A stretch of DNA of 24,426 nt, from contig DATJSJ010000123.1 of the NCBI GenBank assembly GCA_035504175.1, positions 1-24,426 on the forward strand, given 5' to 3'. A model generated the notes under the pieces. The model did not search any database. It saw only the letters and a program-made list of their open reading frames with translations, and was not told where the DNA came from. This document shows positions 8,048-15,229 of the stretch, piece by piece; positions within the stretch are counted from its first letter, which is position 1, and each line of letters begins with the position of its first letter. Position numbers and translations under genes: made by a program. This DNA comes from DATJSJ01 sp035504175. Lineage in GTDB: Bacteria; Pseudomonadota; Alphaproteobacteria; Acetobacterales; Acetobacteraceae.

Positions 8048-9022
8048 ATGCCGCGCGGCGATGATCCGCCCACCCGGCCGCGCCGGCGGCGGCCGCGCCT
8101 GACGGTGCCGCGCCGGCCGCTGCCGGAGGTCCAGATCGGACCGCAAGTCCGGGCAAAGCGAAGTCGCACGCGCTTCATCACCCGCTCGCAATCGGACGCG
8201 GTGCTGCGGGTCGGGCTGCCGGCGAACTGGCGCCGCGACGCCTATCACTACGCGCTGACGCTGCCCTGGTGGGCGTTCATGCTGGCGCTGAGCGGCGTCT
8301 ATCTCGGCATCAACGTGATCTTCGCCGGGCTTTATCTGCTGCAGCCCGGCTCGATCGCGCAGGCCCGGCCGGGCAATTTCTGGGACGCATTTTTCTTCAG
8401 CGTCGAGACCTTCGGCACGATCGGCTACGGCGTGCTGTCGCCGGCCACCGTCTACGCCAATGCGCTGATGACCGTGGAGGCGTTGCTGAACATCGTTGTC
8501 GTCGCGGTCGCGACCGGCCTCGTCTTCTCCCGCGTCTCGCGCCCGACCGCGCGCGTGCTGTTCAGCGACGCGGCGGTGGTGACGCCGATGAACGGCGTGC
8601 CGACGCTGATGATCCGGATTGCCAATGAACGCCGCAACCGCATCCTGCAGGCGGAGGTCGGGATGACGGCGTTGCGCAACGAGGTGACCACGGAAGGCGC
8701 GTTCATGCGCCGCTTCTACGACATGCCGCTGCTGCGCTCACGCACGCCGGTCTTCGCGCTCACCTTCACGGTCATGCACCGGCTGGATGAGACCAGCCCG
8801 CTCTACGGCGCCACGGCGGAAAGCCTGGTGGCGGACGATGTCGAGATCGTCGTGACGTTGACCGGCACCGACGAGACCATGTCGCAGACGATCCACGCCC
8901 GCACATCCTACGTCGCCGAGGACATCCGTTTCGGGCATCGCTTCGCCGACATGTTCGGCCGCACCCCGGACGGACGCTCGGCGATCGATTTCCGACGCTT
9001 CGACGTGACTGAAAAATCGTAG
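8048..9022 (+). CDS. KirBac-type inward-rectifier potassium channel
   Basis: A 324-residue two-helix potassium channel. The basic N-terminus (about 1-65) precedes TM1 at about 74-98 (LPWWAFMLALSGVYLGINVI), a pore helix at 111-123 and the selectivity filter TIGYG at 124-128. TM2 covers about 136-161. The rest (165-324) is the cytoplasmic Kir immunoglobulin-like domain, with VPTLMIRIANERRNRILQAE and the MHRLDETSPLYG block typical of Kir proteins. It should form a tetramer in the inner membrane that lets K+ pass, gated by the cytoplasmic domain. GAGGGG stands about 8 bp before ATG 8048. A 25-codon frame at 7987-8064 overlaps the start and is probably meaningless. The gene ends just before a strong terminator. 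Confidence 0.95.
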   Translation: MPRGDDPPTRPRRRRPRLTVPRRPLPEVQIGPQVRAKRSRTRFITRSQSDAVLRVGLPANWRRDAYHYALTLPWWAFMLALSGVYLGINVIFAGLYLLQPGSIAQARPGNFWDAFFFSVETFGTIGYGVLSPATVYANALMTVEALLNIVVVAVATGLVFSRVSRPTARVLFSDAAVVTPMNGVPTLMIRIANERRNRILQAEVGMTALRNEVTTEGAFMRRFYDMPLLRSRTPVFALTFTVMHRLDETSPLYGATAESLVADDVEIVVTLTGTDETMSQTIHARTSYVAEDIRFGHRFADMFGRTPDGRSAIDFRRFDVTEKS

Positions 9023-9046
9023 CCGGATCGCCGGCCACCGGGCACA

Positions 9047-9077
9047 AAAAAGGGGGCCGCGGCGCGACCCCCTTTTT
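9047..9077. terminator. Bidirectional intrinsic terminator
   Basis: AAAAAGGGGG at 9047-9056 pairs exactly with CCCCCTTTTT at 9068-9077 around an 11-nt loop. It has a T-run after the G/C stem on both strands. It lies between the convergent KirBac and alpha/beta hydrolase genes and should stop transcription from both sides. Confidence 0.92.
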
Positions 9078-9091
9078 CCACCATGGATGCG

Positions 9092-9757
9092 TCAGTCGGC
9101 GGCCAGCGCCATCTGCTTGCGCGCCACGGCCTTGCCGACATAGTCCTCGACCGCCTCGGCAACGTGATCGGCGTGGCTGGCAAAGACATGATCGGCGCCG
9201 GCGAAGATGCGGTAGTCGACATGCACGCCCTTCTGCGTGTTCAGCTTGTCGACCAGCTTGCGCACCGCGGGCTCCGGCACGAGTTCGTCCGAATCGCCGT
9301 GCAGCATCAGCCCGCCGCAGGGACAGGGGGCGAGGAAGCCGAAATCGTAGTGGTTGGCCGGCGGTGCCACGCTGACCCAGCCGGAGATCTCCGGCCGGCG
9401 CATCAGGAGCTGCATGCCGACGAACGCGCCGAAGGAATAGCCGGCGATCCAGAGCCCGCCGGAATTCGGGTTGACCATCTGCATCCAGTCGAGCGCCGAT
9501 GCCGCGTCGCCGATCTCGCCGATGCCGCCGTCATAGCGGCCCTGGCTGCGGCCGACGCCGCGGAAATTGAAGCGCATCACGGAAAAGCCCAGACGCTGGA
9601 AGGCCTGGTACATCGTGTAGGTGATGCGGTTGTTCATTGTGCCGCCATGCAACGGGTGCGGGTGCAGCACCAGCGCCAACGGCGCCCCGGGCTCCCCGGC
9701 ATGGTGGTAACGGCCTTCCAGCCGGCCGTCAGGGCCGGCGAACATCACCTCAGGCAT
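9092..9757 (-). CDS. Alpha/beta hydrolase (COG2945-like)
   Basis: A 221-residue small alpha/beta hydrolase. The nucleophile elbow is GYSFG at residues 106-110 with Ser108. The acid is in HGDSDELV (Asp155 or Asp157), and the catalytic His is His190 in AGADHVF. The N-terminal block LHPHPLHGGTMNN (31-43) and RFNFRGVGRSQG (62-73) are typical of a bacterial subfamily of uncharacterised hydrolases related to dienelactone hydrolase. There is no signal peptide, so it is cytoplasmic. The substrate is unknown; an esterase or thioesterase role is only a guess. It is a single gene, closed by the bidirectional terminator. Confidence 0.88.
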   Translation of the reverse strand: MPEVMFAGPDGRLEGRYHHAGEPGAPLALVLHPHPLHGGTMNNRITYTMYQAFQRLGFSVMRFNFRGVGRSQGRYDGGIGEIGDAASALDWMQMVNPNSGGLWIAGYSFGAFVGMQLLMRRPEISGWVSVAPPANHYDFGFLAPCPCGGLMLHGDSDELVPEPAVRKLVDKLNTQKGVHVDYRIFAGADHVFASHADHVAEAVEDYVGKAVARKQMALAAD

Positions 9758-10120
9758 GGCGTTCCAGCTTCTTTCCTTGTGCCTCCGCGGCCATGGCTAC
9801 GGAGCGCATTATGCGAACCACTGGCGGTGTCTCCCGGACGGTCCGCCGACCCTTGTTTTTCCCTCCCCACTCACCGACGTCATCCGCCGCACCCCTCCCT
9901 CAACTTGCGGGCGCGTGAAATCTTGACCAGTGCAGTCGGGAAAGCCTAACGTCTTCCGACCCCCCGGCCCAAGCGAGGCAGCGGAATGGCCGATCCCTCT
10001 TTTTCCTGTTGTTTGTCCCTCCGGCGGTTGTGCGCAGGCCTTGGAACACGATCCGGGCCGGCGGCTCGGAGCGGCGGCAATATAGGTGCCCCAGCCGGGT
10101 TTTCATAACGGAATTGTCGC
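9758..10120. other. Divergent intergenic region upstream of cysE
   Basis: This is 363 bp between the hydrolase (leftward) and cysE (rightward) with no coding frame I believe. It is less GC-rich in places and has pyrimidine-rich stretches (for example around 9849-9875). It contains one promoter-like element at 9923-9951. It should hold the control region of the cysE-iscR cluster. Confidence 0.6.
9923..9951 (+). promoter_or_regulatory. Candidate promoter of the cysE-iscR cluster
   Basis: TTGACC at 9923-9928 is followed after 17-18 bases by CTAACG or TAACGT, a modest -10. The segment TTGACC...GTCGGGAAAGCCTAAC could also hold a regulator site, since the operon encodes its own IscR-type regulator. 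I cannot show an IscR match by eye. It would leave a leader of about 165 bases before cysE. Confidence 0.35.
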
Positions 10121-10795
10121 ATGCCATTCATGTTTTTGCGTGAATCGATCGCTTCCTACCGCCGTCGGGACCCGGCCGCCCGCTCGTGGCTGGAAGTACT
10201 TCTGTGTTACCCCGGCCTACACGCGCTTATATGGCATCGCGCCGCGCACGGTCTCTGGCGTGCCCGGTTGCGCCTGCCTGCCCGCGTCGTATCACATCTG
10301 GGGCGCTTCCTGACCGGAATCGAGATCCACCCTGGGGCGAAAATCGGCCGGCGCCTGGTGATCGATCACGGCATGGGCGTGGTTATCGGTGAGACCGCGG
10401 AGATCGGCGACGACGTCTATCTCTACCACCAGGTCACGCTCGGCGGCACCAGCAGCGAGCGCGGCAAGCGCCACCCGACGCTTGGCGACAACGTGATCGT
10501 CGGCGCCGGCGCCAAGATCCTGGGCGCGATCACCATCGGCGACGGCGCGCGGGTCGGCGCCAACGCGGTGGTGGTGCAGGCCGTGCCCGCCGGCACGACC
10601 GTGGTCGGCATTCCCGCCCGCCCGGTCGACCGCCGCCGCGTCCGGCCGGACTTCGTACCTTATGGCACGCCCTGCGACGGCTCGCTCGATCCGCTGATGC
10701 GGGATCTGGAGGGGCTGCGGGCGGAACTGACCGAAGTGGAGGCCCGGGTGGCAGAAATCCATCGCATGCGCCAGCGCCAGACCGCCGCCGAGTAG
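10121..10795 (+). CDS. cysE: Serine O-acetyltransferase
   Basis: A 224-residue left-handed beta-helix acetyltransferase that transfers acetyl from acetyl-CoA to L-serine, the first step of cysteine synthesis. The catalytic region is IEIHPGAKIGRRLVIDHGMGVVIGETA (residues 68-93, with His70 and the Asp82-His83 pair). YHQVTLGGT (102-110) and GKRHPTLGDNV (115-125) follow, all diagnostic for CysE. It is the short form, without the long N-terminal helical domain of the E. coli enzyme. Start is ATG 10121; ATG 10130 is a possible alternative. The stop lies 5 bp before iscR, so the two are almost certainly co-transcribed. O-acetylserine made here leads to the cysteine that the two desulfurases downstream consume. 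Confidence 0.96.
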   Translation: MPFMFLRESIASYRRRDPAARSWLEVLLCYPGLHALIWHRAAHGLWRARLRLPARVVSHLGRFLTGIEIHPGAKIGRRLVIDHGMGVVIGETAEIGDDVYLYHQVTLGGTSSERGKRHPTLGDNVIVGAGAKILGAITIGDGARVGANAVVVQAVPAGTTVVGIPARPVDRRRVRPDFVPYGTPCDGSLDPLMRDLEGLRAELTEVEARVAEIHRMRQRQTAAE

Positions 10796-10800
10796 CCGCG

Positions 10801-11307
10801 ATGCAGCTCTCCACCCGCGGCCGCTACACCGTCACCGCCATGGTCCACCTGGCGGCCAAGGAACGCGCGGCCCGGGAGCGGACCGGCGACTGCCGCCCGG
10901 TCAACCTCGCAGAGATCGCCGCCGCCGAGGGACTCAGCCTCTGCTACCTCGAGCAGCTCTTCGGCAAGCTGCGCCGCGCCGGCTTGGTCGCATCGGCGCG
11001 AGGCCCCGGCGGGGGCTACCGCCTCGCCCGACCCGCCTGCGAGATGCCGGTCGCCGAGATCATCCTTGCGGTGGATGAGAAGCTGCACGGCTGCGGCTGC
11101 GAGCCGGAGCGGCAGGGCAGTCCCGGCTGCCGCACCGAGGCGCTGTGGGACGAGCTCGGCCGCCAGGTGCTGATCTTCCTCGCCGGGCTGACCTTGGAAG
11201 ACGTGGTGGAAGGTCGCGTCGCCGGCCGCGCCGCGCCGCTGCTGCCCTGTCCTAGCCGCGAGGAAGACGCCGAGGCACCACCCGCCCGCCACGCTGCGGT
11301 CGGATGA
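10801..11307 (+). CDS. iscR: Rrf2-family transcriptional regulator, IscR-like
   Basis: A 168-residue Rrf2-type regulator. The winged helix-turn-helix covers residues 1-75 (STRGRYTVTAMVHLA, LSLCYLEQLFGKLRRAGLV, RGPGGGYRLAR), very close to IscR. The putative cluster-binding region has Cys98, Cys100 and Cys110. In E. coli IscR the ligands are Cys92, Cys98, Cys104 and His107; here the residue aligned with His107 is Glu113 (GCRTEALW). The spacing Cys-x-Cys-x9-Cys is also unlike E. coli. It probably still senses Fe-S status, perhaps with different ligands. It starts 5 bp after cysE, and its stop overlaps the next start as ATGA. It likely controls its own operon. Confidence 0.92.
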   Translation: MQLSTRGRYTVTAMVHLAAKERAARERTGDCRPVNLAEIAAAEGLSLCYLEQLFGKLRRAGLVASARGPGGGYRLARPACEMPVAEIILAVDEKLHGCGCEPERQGSPGCRTEALWDELGRQVLIFLAGLTLEDVVEGRVAGRAAPLLPCPSREEDAEAPPARHAAVG

Positions 11308-12389
11308 TCTATCTCGACGCCAATGCCAGCGAGCCGGTCCGCCCCGCTGCCCGGGCGGCGGTGCTCGAGGCGATGGCGCTCGTGGGCAATCCGGCCTCGG
11401 TGCACGGCGCCGGCCGCGCCGCGCGGCGCCTGCTGGAGGCGGCACGCGAGACGATCGGCAGTGCAATCAACGCCGATCCGGCCGGCATCGTCTTCACCTC
11501 CGGCGGCACCGAGGCCGACGCGCTCGCGATCCATTGCCTCGGTCATGGCCGGCGCCTGATCGTCGGCGCCACCGAGCATGACGCGGTGCGCGCGGCAGCG
11601 CCCGAAGCCGTGATTCTACCGGTCGATGGCAACGGCGTCGCCCGGCCGGACCGGCTCGAGGCGCTGCTCGCCAACGGGCCGCCGGCGCTGGTCTGCCTGA
11701 TGCTGGCGAACAATGAGACCGGCACAGTGCAGCCGGTCGCCGACGCTGCCTCGATTTGCCGTCGGCACGGCGCGCTGCTGCATGTCGACGCCGTGCAGGC
11801 CGCAGGCCGCATCCCGGTCGACGCCGCAAGTCTCGGCGCGACCTCGCTCGCCCTCTCCTCGCACAAGCTGGGTGGTCCGGCCGGCGCCGGCGCGCTGGTC
11901 CTGGCACCGGACGCGCCCGCCGGCCCGGCGCTGATCGCCGGCGGCGGACAGGAACGCGGCCGGCGCGGCGGCACCCCCGCCCTGCCCGCCATCGCCAAGG
12001 CGAGGCCGGCCTCGGCCGCGGCGCTCGCGGGGCTGCGCGACGCGATCGAGGCGGCTGCGATCGCCTGTGGCGCGCAGGTGCTCGGCGCCAGGGCACCGCG
12101 CCTGCCCAACACCACCTGCCTCGCCCTGCCGGGTGCGAAGGCCGAGACGCAGGTGATCGCGCTTGACCTCGCCGGCATCGCCGTCTCCGCCGGTGCCGCG
12201 TGCAGCTCCGGCAAGGTCTCTCGCAGCCACGTCCTGGCCGCCATGGGTTTCGATGCCCTGGCGGGCGAGGCGATTCGCGTCTCCCTGCCTTGGTCGGCGG
12301 CCGCTGCCGATGTGGACGCCTTCGCCACGGCCTATGCCGCCATGGCAGCGCGGCTCGGCGCCGGCCGGCTGGCGGCCCGCGCCGCCTGA
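11304..12389 (+). CDS. Cysteine desulfurase, NifS/IscS-like (first of two)
   Basis: A 361-residue PLP enzyme that removes sulfur from L-cysteine as a protein-bound persulfide. Key residues are present: His92 (ATEHDA), Asp162 (LHVDAVQAAG), the PLP lysine Lys188 (SSHKLGG) and the persulfide cysteine Cys300 (AACSSGK). It is shorter than typical IscS (about 400 residues), with a reduced segment after RGGTPALPAIAKA around 222-270. It differs strongly from the second desulfurase that follows, so this is not a recent duplication. The ATG overlaps the iscR stop (ATGA at 11304-11307), so translation is coupled. It could serve a different sulfur acceptor from the second copy. Confidence 0.93.
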   Translation: MIYLDANASEPVRPAARAAVLEAMALVGNPASVHGAGRAARRLLEAARETIGSAINADPAGIVFTSGGTEADALAIHCLGHGRRLIVGATEHDAVRAAAPEAVILPVDGNGVARPDRLEALLANGPPALVCLMLANNETGTVQPVADAASICRRHGALLHVDAVQAAGRIPVDAASLGATSLALSSHKLGGPAGAGALVLAPDAPAGPALIAGGGQERGRRGGTPALPAIAKARPASAAALAGLRDAIEAAAIACGAQVLGARAPRLPNTTCLALPGAKAETQVIALDLAGIAVSAGAACSSGKVSRSHVLAAMGFDALAGEAIRVSLPWSAAAADVDAFATAYAAMAARLGAGRLAARAA

Positions 12390-12404
12390 TCCCAATTCTG
12401 CCGC

Positions 12405-13592
12405 ATGTCCACCGGCCCGATCCCGCCGGCCGCCCCGAACCGGCCGATCTATCTCGACAACCAGGCCACCACGCCCTGCGACCCACGCGTGCTCGCCACC
12501 ATGCTGCCCTGGTTCACGGAGCGCTTCGGCAACCCGCACAGCGCCGAACACGCGATGGGCCAGGAGGCGGAAGCGGCGGTCGGCGCCGGACGCGAAGCTG
12601 TCGCCGCCCTGATCGGCGCCGAGCCCAGGGAGATCATCCTCACCTCGGGTGCCACTGAGGCGAACAACCTCGCGATCAAGGGCGCCGCCCGGCACGCGGC
12701 ACGGTTCGGCGATCCGCGCCGGCGCGTCGTCACCGTCGCGACCGAGCACAAATGCGTCCTGGAAAGCGTTCGCGACCTCGGCGCTGAGGGATTCGACGCG
12801 GTTTTCCTTACCGTCCGACCCGATGGGCTGCTCGATCCGGAAGCACTGCGCGCCGCGCTCGATGTGCCGACGCTGCTGGTCAGCGTCATGGCGGTGAACA
12901 ACGAGACCGGGGTAATCCAGGACCTCCCCGCGCTCGCCGCCCTCGCCCACGAGGCCGGCGCGCTGTTCCACACCGATGCCGCCCAGGCCGCCGGGAAGAT
13001 CCCGCTCGATGTCGGTGCCGGCATCGACCTGCTGTCGCTGAGCGGCCACAAGATCTATGGGCCCAAGGGCGTGGGGGCGCTCTACGTGCGCCGTCGTCCT
13101 CGCGTGCGGCTGGCGCCGCTGTTCTCCGGCGGCGGCCAGGAGCGCGGCCTGCGCTCCGGCACGCTGCCGACGCCGCTCGTGGTCGGCCTTGGCGAAGCCT
13201 GCCGGCTCGCCGCCGCGGAGCTGGCGAGCGACGCCGCCCGAATCGGCGCGCTGCGAGACCGGCTGCTGGCCTCGCTCATCGCCGGCATTCCGGGACTGCG
13301 CGTCAACGGCTCGCGCGACGCGCGCATCGCCGGCAACCTCAACCTCACCTTCCCCGGCCGGACCGCGGCCGAGCTGATGGCCGCCTGCCCGGAGCTCTGC
13401 CTCTCCACCGGCTCGGCCTGCTCCTCGGCGGCGATCGAGCCCTCCTACGTCCTCAGCGCCATGGGCCTGTCCGAGGACGAGGCGGCGCGGAGCTTGCGCG
13501 TCGGGATCGGACGCTTTACCTCGCCCGCCGAGGTCGACCACGCCGCCCGGGCGCTGGCCGCCGCTTGTACGCCCCAGCTCGCCGAGGCCTGA
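12405..13592 (+). CDS. iscS: Cysteine desulfurase IscS (second of two)
   Basis: A 395-residue class V aminotransferase-fold enzyme of normal IscS length. The N-terminus PIYLDNQATTPCDPRV, the cofactor histidine His115 (ATEHKCVLE), the PLP lysine Lys216 (SGHKIYGPKG) and the catalytic Cys339 (TGSACSSAAIEPSYVL) are all present. It supplies sulfane sulfur for Fe-S clusters and for thiolated tRNA. It starts 15 bp after the first desulfurase and ends 8 bp before the ferredoxin. The nearby mnmA suggests it also feeds tRNA 2-thiolation, as IscS does in E. coli through the Tus relay. iscU, iscA and hscBA are not in the cluster. Confidence 0.94.
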   Translation: MSTGPIPPAAPNRPIYLDNQATTPCDPRVLATMLPWFTERFGNPHSAEHAMGQEAEAAVGAGREAVAALIGAEPREIILTSGATEANNLAIKGAARHAARFGDPRRRVVTVATEHKCVLESVRDLGAEGFDAVFLTVRPDGLLDPEALRAALDVPTLLVSVMAVNNETGVIQDLPALAALAHEAGALFHTDAAQAAGKIPLDVGAGIDLLSLSGHKIYGPKGVGALYVRRRPRVRLAPLFSGGGQERGLRSGTLPTPLVVGLGEACRLAAAELASDAARIGALRDRLLASLIAGIPGLRVNGSRDARIAGNLNLTFPGRTAAELMAACPELCLSTGSACSSAAIEPSYVLSAMGLSEDEAARSLRVGIGRFTSPAEVDHAARALAAACTPQLAEA

Positions 13593-13600
13593 CCCGCTGC

Positions 13601-13933
13601 ATGCCGAAGATGACTTTCATCGAACGCGACGGCACCCGCCGCGAGGTCGACGCGCCGGTCGGACTCTCCGTGCTGGAAATCGCGCACAAGCACAACATCG
13701 ATATCGAAGGCGCCTGCGAGGGCTCGCTCGCCTGCTCGACCTGCCACGTCATCGTCGACCCGTCCTGGTTCAAACGCCTGGCGAAGCCGACCGAGGACGA
13801 GGAAGACATGCTGGACCTGGCGTTCGGACTGGAACAAACCTCGCGGCTCGGATGCCAGATCGTGATGACGGAGCAACTGGACGGCCTCACCGTCCGCCTC
13901 CCCGCCGCGACGCGGAACCTGCTCAACGGCTGA
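13601..13933 (+). CDS. fdx: ISC-type 2Fe-2S ferredoxin
   Basis: A 110-residue adrenodoxin-like ferredoxin that supplies electrons in Fe-S cluster assembly. The four cluster ligands are Cys39, Cys45, Cys48 and Cys85 (Cys-x5-Cys-x2-Cys, then RLGCQIV). The acidic loop PTEDEEDMLDLAFG (63-76) is the family's interaction surface. The C-terminus RLPAATRN is typical of ISC ferredoxins. The chosen start is ATG 13601 (MPKMTFIE), with ATG 13610 as a close alternative; the frame is open upstream inside iscS but that part is not ferredoxin-like. Last gene before a terminator-like hairpin. Confidence 0.96.
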   Translation: MPKMTFIERDGTRREVDAPVGLSVLEIAHKHNIDIEGACEGSLACSTCHVIVDPSWFKRLAKPTEDEEDMLDLAFGLEQTSRLGCQIVMTEQLDGLTVRLPAATRNLLNG

Positions 13934-13958
13934 TCGAGGGCGGGGGAGAAGAGGCCGG

Positions 13959-13986
13959 GGTTCGGGGCGAAGCCCCGACCTTTCTT
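13959..13986 (+). terminator. Terminator-like hairpin after the fdx gene
   Basis: GGTTCGGGGC at 13959-13968 pairs with GCCCCGACC at 13972-13980 around a GAA loop, with one bulged T. TTTCTT follows at once. The T-run is interrupted, so termination may be partial, which would let some transcription continue into mnmA. Confidence 0.7.
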
Positions 13987-14008
13987 CCACGCGCGGGATG
14001 AGCCGGTG

Positions 14009-15070
14009 ATGCGGGTTCTGGCGGCGATGTCGGGCGGTGTGGACAGCAGTGTCGTCGCGGGACTGCTGGTCGAGGCCGGTCATGAGGTGATCGGCGTGAC
14101 CTTGCAGTTGTACGATCACGGTGCGGCGGTGGGTCGCAAGGGCGCCTGTTGTGCCGGCCAGGATATCTACGATGCCAGGCGCGTCGCCGATCGGCTGGGC
14201 ATTGCGCATTACGTGATCGATGCGCAGGAGCGGTTTCGCCGCGCGGTAATCGAGGACTTTGCCGATCAGTATGCTGCGGGCGAGACGCCGGTGCCCTGCG
14301 TGCGCTGCAATCAGAGTGTGAAGTTCGGCGATCTGCTGGCGCTGGCGGGTGATCTGGGCGCCGAGGCGATGGCGACCGGGCATTACGTGCGTCGCGTTGA
14401 TGGGGCGGAGGGGCCGGAGCTGCATCGGGCGGTGGATGCGCGGCGGGATCAGAGCTGGTTCCTGTTCGCGACGACGCGGGCGCAGTTGGCGCGGACGCTG
14501 TTTCCGCTGGGTGGGATGGCGGACAAGGCGGCGGTGCGGGCGGAGGCGGCGCGCATGGGGTTGCCGGTCGCCGCGAAGCCGGACAGTCAGGATATCTGCT
14601 TCGTGCCGCAGGGGAGCTATGCGGCGGTGGTAGCGAAGCTGCGGCCCTCGGCGGCAGCGCCTGGCGAGATCGTGGCACGGGACGGGCGCGTGCTCGGGCG
14701 GCATGACGGGGTGGCGCATTACACCATCGGGCAGGGCAAGCGGCTGGGGGATGCGGCGGTCGATCGCGGGGAGCGCCAGGTGGTGGTGGCGCTGGATGCG
14801 GCGCGGCGGCGGGTGGTGGTCGGGCCGCGCGATGCCGGCGGGACGGTGGTGCGATTGCGCGAGGTGAACTGGCTGGTGGCGCCGGCGACGCGGCGTTGTG
14901 CGGTGAAGCTGCGGGCGCGGGAAGCGCCGCAGCCGGCGGCGGTCGTGCCGACGGCAGACGGGGCGGAGGTGCGGCTGGACGCGCCGGCGCTGGCCGCGCT
15001 GGGCCAGGCCTGCGTGTTCTATGACGGCGAGCGGGTGTTGGGCGGCGGCTTCATCCGTGCCGGTCGCTGA
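14009..15070 (+). CDS. mnmA: tRNA-specific 2-thiouridylase
   Basis: A 353-residue enzyme that adds sulfur to uridine 34 of tRNA-Lys, tRNA-Glu and tRNA-Gln (2-thiouridine). The PP-loop SGGVDSS lies at residues 8-14 and activates the tRNA with ATP. The catalytic cysteine Cys97 is in PVPCVRCNQSVKF; the second active cysteine, Cys197, is in DSQDICFVPQGSY. The C-terminal beta-barrel domain (about 205-353) carries HYTIGQGKRLG. ATG 14009 is preferred; GTG 14006 directly before it is possible. It lies 75 bp after the ferredoxin gene on the same strand. The persulfide it needs comes from IscS, which explains the neighbourhood. Confidence 0.96.
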   Translation: MRVLAAMSGGVDSSVVAGLLVEAGHEVIGVTLQLYDHGAAVGRKGACCAGQDIYDARRVADRLGIAHYVIDAQERFRRAVIEDFADQYAAGETPVPCVRCNQSVKFGDLLALAGDLGAEAMATGHYVRRVDGAEGPELHRAVDARRDQSWFLFATTRAQLARTLFPLGGMADKAAVRAEAARMGLPVAAKPDSQDICFVPQGSYAAVVAKLRPSAAAPGEIVARDGRVLGRHDGVAHYTIGQGKRLGDAAVDRGERQVVVALDAARRRVVVGPRDAGGTVVRLREVNWLVAPATRRCAVKLRAREAPQPAAVVPTADGAEVRLDAPALAALGQACVFYDGERVLGGGFIRAGR

Positions 15071-15229
15071 GCGGCGGGGCCGCCGGTGGCTACTGACGCG
15101 GCCTGATCCGAGTACCGGCCGGGCCGGTGCATCGGCCGTCTCGTGTTCCCATCGCGCCAGCTGCATCCATCCGGAGACCGCCCTTGCCTCCGGCGAGGAC
15201 ACCGGTGCGATCGCGTGACATGACCAGGC

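Noticed and set aside
7987..8064. A 25-codon frame overlapping the anmK stop as ATGA
   Set aside because: It is very short, has no family features and runs into the KirBac start; probably chance.
6797..8248. Upstream extension of the tyrS frame to a protein of 898 residues
   Set aside because: The extra part lies antisense to anmK and has no synthetase-like sequence; the normal TyrRS start is at 6796.
15071..15086. A GC-rich hairpin after mnmA
   Set aside because: The stem is only five bp with a two-base loop and no T-run follows, so I cannot support it as a terminator.
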